NCBI GenBank assembly: GCA_018819325.1
Contig: JAHJQJ010000025.1
Span: 1-10,477, forward strand
DNA: 10,477 nt
Direction: 5' to 3'
Origin: Patescibacteria group bacterium
GTDB lineage: Bacteria; Patescibacteriota; Microgenomatia; UBA1400; MFAQ01
Both the position numbers and the translations under genes were made by a program. This document shows, piece by piece, positions 5,446 through 10,477 of this stretch (position 1 is its first letter; each line of letters opens with the position of its first letter). The notes under the pieces were generated by a model. That model was not told where the DNA came from and did no database searches. It was given only the letters and a program-made list of their open reading frames with translations.

Positions 5446-6266
5446 GGAGATGGGTGATTGTTTTGCCATTGGAAGACGCGGACGGAGAGGGATTGAACAC
5501 TCATCAAGTAGGCGTGGAACAGGCCCAAAAGACCGTCTTGTATTCCACGTCGCACAATGTAGTTTTGGATAAACTTGGCAGGTGGATTAAGTAAAAGTCT
5601 AGAATACGAAAAAGGTTTGTTTTCTGCAATCAAGCTTGAGGAATCGATTGGTCCGTATCGACCAATACGCTTGAGAAATTCAAAGGTAAAATTTTCTTTA
5701 ATGTGCAGAAGCGGAGTTTTTAACTCCCCTACCCTACCCTGAATATTCCAGATTTCATGAACGGATCTGGAGAACTTACCAGCAGATTTTCTAGCAAGGC
5801 GCAAAAGCTTAATTGAGCCTGTTTCCCCGTGTTTTAGAACTTGGCCCAGGATTACGTCTTGCCTTGGTAGTAAATATCCTTGATAATTTTGAGACTTGAT
5901 TGCCTGTTTAATTTCTTGAGCCAGTTTTTTGGGTACGATTTCGTCTGAGTCTACAAACAAAACCCAGTCTGTTTTTGCTTTTTTAAGGGCAAGGTTGCGC
6001 TGTTTGGCAAAATTGGTCAATGATCTGGTAAAAACTCGTATAGGTCTGGTCATCCTGAGCCCCGCGAAGGATCTAGCGAAGCGTAAAGATGCGGCGCTGA
6101 GGCGCCTAGATTCTTCACTGTGTTCAGAATGACGTAGGGGGGAATCAGAATGACATGAAGAAGAATCTTGGATAATTAATATTTCGTCTGCAAAAGAAAC
6201 TGATTTTAAGGTTGGTTTAAGTAAGTTTGTGGGTAGGTGGTTTAGAATAATGACAGATAGCTTCAT
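5412..6266 (-). CDS. Family 2 glycosyltransferase, WaaE/KdtX-like, with repeat insertion
   Basis: 284 residues. The N-terminus MKLSVIILNH and FADEILIIQDSS (25-36) form the nucleotide-binding strands. WVLFVDSDE (101-109) holds the DxD motif (Asp106, Asp108) that binds the sugar-nucleotide metal. FSRSVHEIW and the later part resemble LPS-core-type GT2 enzymes, which act on the cytoplasmic face. Residues about 37-74 (through HSEHSEESRRLSAAS and FAGLRMT) come from a family C repeat and sit where relatives have only a short loop before the DxD. The C-terminal HPSVIPA and the stop come from a family A repeat. The ATG at 6266 overlaps the TGA of the upstream GT2 (ATGA), which supports this start over a longer in-frame extension. 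It is the last gene of the glycan operon. Activity despite the insert is plausible because the frame is open and the motif-bearing parts are intact. Confidence 0.8.
   Translation of the reverse strand: MKLSVIILNHLPTNLLKPTLKSVSFADEILIIQDSSSCHSDSPLRHSEHSEESRRLSAASLRFARSFAGLRMTRPIRVFTRSLTNFAKQRNLALKKAKTDWVLFVDSDEIVPKKLAQEIKQAIKSQNYQGYLLPRQDVILGQVLKHGETGSIKLLRLARKSAGKFSRSVHEIWNIQGRVGELKTPLLHIKENFTFEFLKRIGRYGPIDSSSLIAENKPFSYSRLLLNPPAKFIQNYIVRRGIQDGLLGLFHAYLMSVQSLSVRVFQWQNNHPSPSSPHPSVIPA
6049..6154. repeat. Inverted-repeat (MITE-like) element, family C, in frame in a gene
   Basis: The element runs from GTCATCCTGAG (6049) to CAGAATGAC (ending 6133). Its imperfect terminal arms of about 27 bp match at 21 positions (TCATCCTGAG ... 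GATCTAG against TCATTCTGAA ... AATCTAG). An additional GTCATTCTGA end lies 21 bp further out (ATGAC at 6150-6154). The whole stretch reads through the glycosyltransferase frame without a stop. Confidence 0.85.
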
Positions 6267-7087
6267 TTGTTTTTGTGGTAATGATATGTCCAGAGAATAT
6301 AAAGATATGCGTAAAAAAAGGTCATGTAGACATAAGCGTAGATGTTCTGGGGGAATTTTAGCCACCTGTTAATGAACTTAAACTGGCTTACAAAACTAAA
6401 TTTAAGTTTTTGGGTGGGAATATTAAAAGAAGATGAGGTATTATGTTTTATTTTTACACTGGGTTCTATATAACACTTAAAATCTGCTTTGCCAGCCGTT
6501 AGGCAGTAGTCCACGTCTTCTAGATACATAAAGTAGAGCTCGTTTAGTAGGCCAATTTTTTCAAACACCTCTCGTTTAATAAGAACACAGGCAAATGAGA
6601 CGAATTCATAATTTTTGGATTTTTTTAGGGCCAGCTTCTTTGTGTTTATGTGTTCACATTTGGTGGTTTGCCAGTTGATTTTACCCCCCAAACCAAAAAA
6701 AGTCTGTTTGTTTTGTTGGTGCTGATGAGCCGGAGCCACCAAGCCAGCCTGGGGTTTGGTTTTAAAAAGGTTAAGAAGTGGTTTTAAAAATGACTTACCC
6801 ACGGTTACGTCGGGGTTGATTATCATTATGTGGCTGGCTTTGTTTTTTAAAGCATAACGAATGCCAAAATTATTGCCATAAGCAAAACCATTGTTTTTGG
6901 GTGTTTTGATAAGTTTAATTTTAGGAAAGGTTTGAGAAAGAATTTTTTGAGAGTGGTTGGTGGTGGAGTTATCGATGATAATTATCTGAGTATTTTCGGG
7001 TAGGTTGGATTTTTTTAAGGCGCGTATACACTTAGTGGTATCTTGATGCCTGTTGTAGTTTAGGATAAGTATAAATACTTTAGTCAT
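6263..7087 (-). CDS. Family 2 glycosyltransferase (rhamnosyltransferase-like)
   Basis: 274 residues. It begins MTKVFILILNYNR with IIIIDN (35-40), NPD at 91-93 as the DxD-equivalent, and YFMYLEDVDYC (185-195), whose Glu190-Asp191 region is the usual catalytic-base area in WbbL/RfbF-like GT2 enzymes. A hydrophobic or aromatic C-terminal tail (about 245-268) may associate with the membrane. It probably adds a deoxysugar or hexose to a lipid-linked glycan at the cytoplasmic face; donor and acceptor are not readable. The ATG at 7087 lies inside the 3' end of the flippase gene (8-bp overlap, ATGACTAA). The TGA overlaps the next glycosyltransferase ATG, so translation is probably coupled on one mRNA. 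The YFMYLEDVDYC motif is shared exactly with the glycosyltransferase at 9155-10075. Confidence 0.87.
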   Translation of the reverse strand: MTKVFILILNYNRHQDTTKCIRALKKSNLPENTQIIIIDNSTTNHSQKILSQTFPKIKLIKTPKNNGFAYGNNFGIRYALKNKASHIMIINPDVTVGKSFLKPLLNLFKTKPQAGLVAPAHQHQQNKQTFFGLGGKINWQTTKCEHINTKKLALKKSKNYEFVSFACVLIKREVFEKIGLLNELYFMYLEDVDYCLTAGKADFKCYIEPSVKIKHNTSSSFNIPTQKLKFSFVSQFKFINRWLKFPQNIYAYVYMTFFYAYLYILWTYHYHKNK

Positions 7088-8363
7088 GAGTCAGCTTATA
7101 TTTGTATCGTTTAAAGATAACTGTAAAGGTAATTAAAAACAGTGGAGCCACAACGATACTGCTAATGGTGGTGGCGTAGGCCGGACCCAGAAAGCCGTAT
7201 TGAGGAGTTAAAAGAAAGATTAAAATGATATTTAGAACTGCGCTGGAAACGGCAAACATAGACGGAATCTGGGGTTTGTTTATACCGTCCAAAACTACGC
7301 TGGGAATTGGAGTCAGGCTGGTCAAAACAAAGAAAATTGATAGAATTTTAAGCACGGAAAAGCCTTTGGTGGCCAGATCAACGTCTTTTAGCCAAAATAT
7401 AAGAAACGAAAGACCAAATTGGTGTACCACATAAACCTGAAGTATGCCTAAGAAAAGAACTAAACCTTGAATTCCCAGTATTAGTTTTTGAAGCTTGCCA
7501 ATTCTTTCTTTGCTAGATAGAGATGTACTTAAGGGGAAAAATGAAAGAGTAAGTTGAGATATGGCCCCGGCAGCCTTGATGATAATGGTTTGAGGAATAG
7601 TAAAAATAGTAACTGCTTGTGGGTTTAACATGCCCGCTAAAGCAAACTTGGAGAACTGATTTCTAAGCTGGCTGGCCAAGCTACCAATAAAGTTTTTAAA
7701 GCCAAAGTTTATTAACTTATTACTTGCTGGTCTTGAAAATTTTGGCCAGACATTTTTACCAGTAAACTTGTTGGTGGCGTACTTAAAAAAGACTAGTCCG
7801 GTAATAATATGTAAAACAAGTTGAAAAGCAAAAATATGTGGAAGCGACGGGTAGTAAAGAGCTAAAAAGGCAGTCAAAATTGTGGTGCCTGTGCCTACTA
7901 TTAAGTTTCTTAGGTTGTAAAAGGCAAAGTTTTGATCAACTTGAGGGAGAGTTTGAAAGGGTTGACTTAGGTGGTTAACAAAGATAATCAGTGAAATTAA
8001 AATGCTGGTTAGTAAAGATACCGGAACTAGCTTGTTGATGACTAGGAGGTTTATAAGTAAAGATAATAAAAATACGGCCAGACTTAAAACAATAAATTGC
8101 CAGAGGCAGGTTTGCCAGTAAAGAGTTTTTTTGTGCTTAGAGATGCTTGGTAATGATAAATACCTAACTAGAGCAGTGGTAAGCCCAAAATTCAATGTAG
8201 AGGCTAAAGGTATCAGCCCTGCATAGACCAGGTAAACACCAAACGTGTCTGCTCCCAGACTTTTTAATAGCATTGGTATGGCAAAGAAGCTTAAAAGCAG
8301 TAAATAACCGTAACCCAACAGGTTTATTGAACTGTTTTTTAGTAGGGTTTTTTTAATAGACAT
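7080..8363 (-). CDS. Polysaccharide flippase, Wzx/MOP-superfamily type
   Basis: 427 residues and about 12 hydrophobic helices from near the N-terminus onward. The opening KNSSINLLGYGYLLLLSFFAIPMLL followed by GADTFGVYLVYAGLIPLASTLNFGLTTALVRYL is characteristic of polysaccharide biosynthesis/flippase proteins (PF01943/PF13440 type). These move undecaprenyl-linked oligosaccharides from the inner to the outer face of the cytoplasmic membrane. Length is normal for the family. It overlaps its neighbours at both ends: TAATG with the sulfotransferase-like gene and ATGACTAA with the GT2. That places it in the middle of the glycan operon, between enzymes that build the oligosaccharide and the ligase-like protein that could use it outside. 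Confidence 0.87.
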   Translation of the reverse strand: MSIKKTLLKNSSINLLGYGYLLLLSFFAIPMLLKSLGADTFGVYLVYAGLIPLASTLNFGLTTALVRYLSLPSISKHKKTLYWQTCLWQFIVLSLAVFLLSLLINLLVINKLVPVSLLTSILISLIIFVNHLSQPFQTLPQVDQNFAFYNLRNLIVGTGTTILTAFLALYYPSLPHIFAFQLVLHIITGLVFFKYATNKFTGKNVWPKFSRPASNKLINFGFKNFIGSLASQLRNQFSKFALAGMLNPQAVTIFTIPQTIIIKAAGAISQLTLSFFPLSTSLSSKERIGKLQKLILGIQGLVLFLGILQVYVVHQFGLSFLIFWLKDVDLATKGFSVLKILSIFFVLTSLTPIPSVVLDGINKPQIPSMFAVSSAVLNIILIFLLTPQYGFLGPAYATTISSIVVAPLFLITFTVIFKRYKYKLTHD

Positions 8364-8971
8364 TAGGTTGGCTTGTAGATTAACTTCCTGGCCAGTCCTA
8401 TTTTTTGTTTAATTTTTTTTGCCCCGGCTAGTTCATGATAAACCTTGGTAAATTTTTTCTTGTTTAGCTTAAAAATTGTGCTTAATTTATTAAAACAGTA
8501 TTCTGGGTCTTGTACTAGCTTGGGGTATTTTATATATGTAATTGGTATGTTGTATTCTAGAGCTGTTTCTGTAATTTTGCCTAGGGCCCAAGCTAAGACT
8601 TGCTCTTGGAAACCCATGCCCTTTATATTCCACCTTCTTCTGGCTTTTATTCTGCTTTTGGCGGCGTCTTTGATGTTTCTTACGGGAACGATGATGTGGT
8701 CTACCTTTATCATGTTATTTTTTATTAATCCAGCCAGTTTGTGGCTAAATTTGGGGTGTTTTAGAATTCTGGGTGTATTTTTGAGTAATTTTTGTTGTCG
8801 TTGTGGATAAGTTGAGAACAATTTGTATTCACAACTGGCTCTGATGTTTTCATTAAAGTCCTCAATATATGGTTTATAGCCGGTATCTAGGCCTAATCTA
8901 GTTAGTAAAACCACCAAAAATGACGTCCCCGCTCTCCCCGTCCCCGTGATGATTATCTTCCCCTTTTTCAT
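8363..8971 (-). CDS. Sulfotransferase-like P-loop protein
   Basis: 202 residues. IIITGTGRAGTSFL (6-19) matches the 5'-phosphosulfate-binding loop of PAPS-dependent sulfotransferases. DHIIVPVRNIKDAAKSR (91-107; Arg98 and Ser106) matches the 3'-phosphate-binding segment. The usual core is 200-300 residues, so this is a short member. Sulfation of a surface glycan would fit the operon, but related P-loop proteins are often annotated only by fold. There is no signal peptide, so it is cytoplasmic. The stop overlaps the flippase start (TAATG). The ATG at 8971 is preceded by no Shine-Dalgarno. A four-codon frame starting 11 bases upstream ends in a TGA that overlaps this ATG, probably by chance in the A/T-rich leader. 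Confidence 0.68.
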   Translation of the reverse strand: MKKGKIIITGTGRAGTSFLVVLLTRLGLDTGYKPYIEDFNENIRASCEYKLFSTYPQRQQKLLKNTPRILKHPKFSHKLAGLIKNNMIKVDHIIVPVRNIKDAAKSRIKARRRWNIKGMGFQEQVLAWALGKITETALEYNIPITYIKYPKLVQDPEYCFNKLSTIFKLNKKKFTKVYHELAGAKKIKQKIGLARKLIYKPT

Positions 8972-8984
8972 TTATTTTTCATTT

Positions 8985-8990
8985 ATTGTA
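8985..8990 (-). promoter_or_regulatory. Possible -10 box for the sulfotransferase-flippase-GT operon
   Basis: The minus strand reads TACAAT at 8990-8985, which would place the transcription start near 8978, about seven bases before the ATG at 8971. No convincing -35 box is seen, so support is limited to the -10 match and the position at the operon head. Confidence 0.3.
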
Positions 8991-9015
8991 TATTTCTGTC
9001 ATTCTTACTAACTTT

Positions 9016-9066
9016 GTCATTCCCGCCTCCCACACCGTCATTCCCGCGCAGGCGGGAATCTATACA
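9016..9066. repeat. Family A repeat, copy 4, with partial extra end
   Basis: 9037-9066 is the reverse complement of the 30-bp core seen at 1530-1559 and 3121-3150. A truncated copy of the same end, GTCATTCCCGCC, begins at 9016, 21 bp before the full copy. The region between the glycosyltransferase and sulfotransferase-like genes holds this element and family B copy 2, and no gene. Confidence 0.9.
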
Positions 9067-9069
9067 CTT

Positions 9070-9180
9070 TGTCATTCCGACCGAGTCTTCGAGTGGAGGA
9101 ATCCCTTTCAACTGTAAAGCCTCCAGCCAAAGGGATCCCTCGACTACGCCCCGCCTAGCGAGGCTCCGCTCGGGATGACA
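9070..9180. repeat. Inverted-repeat element, family B, copy 2
   Basis: A 111-bp element with 11-bp terminal inverted repeats (TGTCATTCCGA at 9070-9080 against TGTCATCCCGA read from 9180 on the minus strand, one mismatch). An inner stem pairs GGAATCCCTTT with AAAGGGATCCC. The first 52 bp match 5392-5341 on the minus strand (44 identical, no gaps). The right end supplies the last codons and stop of the glycosyltransferase gene at 9155-10075. Confidence 0.88.
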
Positions 9181-10075
9181 ATTTAAATAACTTTTCATTT
9201 TTTTTAATTTGTTGCAATATTCTTATTATAACTGTATCAATTAGAAATATCGGTTGTATGATCAGATTAATCAATAAGTTTTCGTTTTTAAATACATAGC
9301 GTCTTCTAGATTCTAACCAAGCTCCAACATTAACTTTTTCTTTGTTTTTACTACTATATCCACCAACATGCTTGATTATTGACTTGGGGCAAAGCAAGAC
9401 CTTGAAACCAGCCTTACCAGCCCTTAAACAATAATCAACATCTTCTAGATACATAAAATACCTCTCATCAAAAGAGCCAATTTGATTGATAACTTTTCTC
9501 TCTATTAACATGAAAGATCCTGATACTGCACCCACAATTTTTTTGCTTGTAGGGGGTGACTCATCAAGATAATAGTGTTTTTTGTGAAAATAATCGTTTG
9601 GAACTATTTTTCTGAGATTTGTATAATCAAATAAATATGTAAAAATATTTGGTTTGCGTACGAATGTACTGTGTTTTTCCTTTTTAAAATTGTAATTAAT
9701 ACCTCCAACAATTCCTGCTTTATTTTCCATTAAACAACTTACCAATGTATTAATCGCGCTTGGCTTAACTAAAGTATCTGGATTTAATAATAAGATAAGG
9801 TTGTTTTTTGTAGCAGTTATACCCAGATTTACACCAGCTGCAAAACCTAAATTTTTATCCGGTTCTACTAAAGTTACTTTTGGAAATTTAGATATTTTCT
9901 TGAACAAATTAATGTCACCTACTCCATTGTTCACAATAATTATTTCAATATTATGACTAAAACCTTTTTCAGTATGCATTTCTTTTAAACATGCATAAAG
10001 AGGTTCTTCGGATCGATAATTAACTATTATTATGGAAACTTTATTTGTTATTGTATGTGGATGTTTTTTAGACAT
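9155..10075 (-). CDS. Family 2 glycosyltransferase (rhamnosyltransferase-like) with repeat-derived tail
   Basis: 306 residues. VSIIIVNYRS (13-22), EIIIVNNG (44-51) and LLLNPD (95-100, Asn98-Pro99-Asp100) form the sugar-nucleotide-binding half. FMLIERKVINQIGSFDE leads to YFMYLEDVDYCLRAG (207-221), with Glu211-Asp212 in the acceptor/catalytic region, as in WbbL-like enzymes. A hydrophobic stretch near 268-285 suggests membrane contact. The likely role is addition of one sugar to a lipid-linked glycan in the cytoplasm. The final residues LSSRAEPR (299-306) and the TAG stop come from the right end of a family B repeat, so the original C-terminus was probably different. The ATG at 10075 lies 30 bp from a divergent start codon. 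It is separated from the downstream operon by about 180 bp of repeats. Confidence 0.85.
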   Translation of the reverse strand: MSKKHPHTITNKVSIIIVNYRSEEPLYACLKEMHTEKGFSHNIEIIIVNNGVGDINLFKKISKFPKVTLVEPDKNLGFAAGVNLGITATKNNLILLLNPDTLVKPSAINTLVSCLMENKAGIVGGINYNFKKEKHSTFVRKPNIFTYLFDYTNLRKIVPNDYFHKKHYYLDESPPTSKKIVGAVSGSFMLIERKVINQIGSFDERYFMYLEDVDYCLRAGKAGFKVLLCPKSIIKHVGGYSSKNKEKVNVGAWLESRRRYVFKNENLLINLIIQPIFLIDTVIIRILQQIKKNEKLFKLSSRAEPR

Positions 10076-10082
10076 TAACTAT

Positions 10083-10094
10083 ATTGTATATAAT
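10083..10094. promoter_or_regulatory. Back-to-back -10 boxes of a divergent promoter
   Basis: TATAAT on the plus strand (10089-10094) directly abuts TACAAT read on the minus strand (10088-10083). Predicted starts lie near 10101 for the rightward gene (ATG 10106) and near 10076 for the leftward gene (ATG 10075). Both leaders would be zero to five bases. The -35 boxes are weak and would fall at or inside the opposing coding starts. Confidence 0.45.
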
Positions 10095-10105
10095 GTAAGT
10101 TAGTG

Positions 10106-10477
10106 ATGACTGATCGTTGTTGTTGTAAGCTATTTTTGTTTTTGTTAATTACATTGTTTGTTGAAATTATTGTTTTTCCTACTAATGTATTTGCCGAAAA
10201 CCTGTTGATTGATGAATTTAATGGACAATGGTCAGATCTAAGTCAGTGGTCATTTGTTGATAATGATGATGGTTTTTCTTTTCCTGATGGAGAAGATGTT
10301 TTAAAGTTAAGCATGCCAACTGGTTCTAAGTTTGCTTATACATATTCTAATAATTCTTTTCCTGATGGTAATATTCAAATGGATATTAGGTTCAAATTCA
10401 ATGCTAGTAATTATAATTATGGAGCAGGTATATTGATTTCAGATGGTGCTCCTACTACAACAATCTCACATGACCCA
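10106..10477 (+). CDS. Secreted protein, N-terminal part (runs off window)
   Basis: 124 complete codons are present and the frame is still open at the right edge. The N-terminus has a signal peptide: MTDRCCCK, a hydrophobic core (about 9-25) and a likely cleavage after VFA at residue 30. The mature part begins ENLLIDEFNG and continues with SDLSQWSF and later FPDGNIQMDIRFKF. This is the opening of a LamG/concanavalin-like beta-sandwich of the kind found in secreted carbohydrate-binding or surface proteins. No catalytic residues are visible in the part present. ATG at 10106 is chosen; GTG at 10103 directly before it is possible. Three consecutive cysteines (5-7) in the n-region are unusual. A surface or extracellular role beside the glycan cluster is inferred. 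Confidence 0.7.
   Translation, partial: MTDRCCCKLFLFLLITLFVEIIVFPTNVFAENLLIDEFNGQWSDLSQWSFVDNDDGFSFPDGEDVLKLSMPTGSKFAYTYSNNSFPDGNIQMDIRFKFNASNYNYGAGILISDGAPTTTISHDP

Noticed and set aside
5157..5457. Short open frames on both strands in the repeat gap
   Set aside because: They translate the family A and B repeats (for example IPAYAGMT) and have no other support.
6266..6365. Longer N-terminus for the WaaE-like glycosyltransferase
   Set aside because: The extra 33 residues overlap the upstream glycosyltransferase gene, while MKLSVIILNH is a normal GT2 start coupled through ATGA.
8445..8810. 121-codon plus-strand frame opposite the sulfotransferase-like gene
   Set aside because: Antisense shadow: the minus-strand frame has clear motifs and operon overlaps.
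5201..9180. CRISPR array
   Set aside because: The repeats are dispersed, palindromic and in both orientations, with no run of regularly spaced identical units.
8983..9198. 71-codon minus-strand open frame between two glycan genes
   Set aside because: The sequence is repeat-derived (HPERS, DSRLRGND), overlaps the end of the glycosyltransferase and shows no protein family.

Overview
The window looks like part of a small, AT-rich bacterial genome, most plausibly a Candidate Phyla Radiation (Patescibacteria) member of the Microgenomates type. This rests on an archaeal-like prenyl synthase fragment, Fe-S-type PD-(D/E)XK nucleases of a kind I associate with these genomes, very tight gene packing, little sign of Shine-Dalgarno sequences, and short dispersed repeats beginning GTCATTCC or GTCATYCTGA. 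No marker gene proves the lineage. The code is standard: TGA is a real stop, for example in the ATGA overlap at 6263-6266.

Left part (1-2309): a C-terminal half of a polyprenyl (geranylgeranyl-type) diphosphate synthase ends at a palindrome (642-662). A PD-(D/E)XK nuclease on the minus strand converges on the same palindrome. Its ATG shares one base with the CCA of a tRNA-Gly(CCC) directly upstream. Divergent from these, a membrane-anchored protein with two Ig-like domains starts at 1608 from a promoter that predicts a leaderless mRNA.

Middle part (2284-5170, minus strand): a compact transcription unit of a second Cas4-like Fe-S nuclease, an APH/choline-kinase-fold phosphotransferase and an O-antigen-ligase/polymerase-type membrane protein.

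Right part (5412-10075, minus strand): a cell-surface glycan cluster. In transcription order it holds a family-2 glycosyltransferase, a repeat-filled gap, then an overlapping operon of sulfotransferase-like protein, Wzx-type flippase, a second GT2 and a third, WaaE-like GT2. A divergent secreted-protein gene runs off the right edge. Together the enzymes could build a lipid-linked glycan, decorate it, flip it across the membrane, and polymerise or ligate it to a surface acceptor.

The most striking feature is the activity of three families of short palindromic repeats. They fill the intergenic gaps and have also entered reading frames. One lies in frame inside the O-antigen-ligase-like protein, one in frame inside a glycosyltransferase between its N-terminal strand and its DxD motif, and two supply the C-terminal residues and stop codons of glycosyltransferases. 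Several copies are preceded by a truncated copy of their own end, about 20 or 40 bp away. I found no CRISPR array, recognisable transposase or complete defence system.
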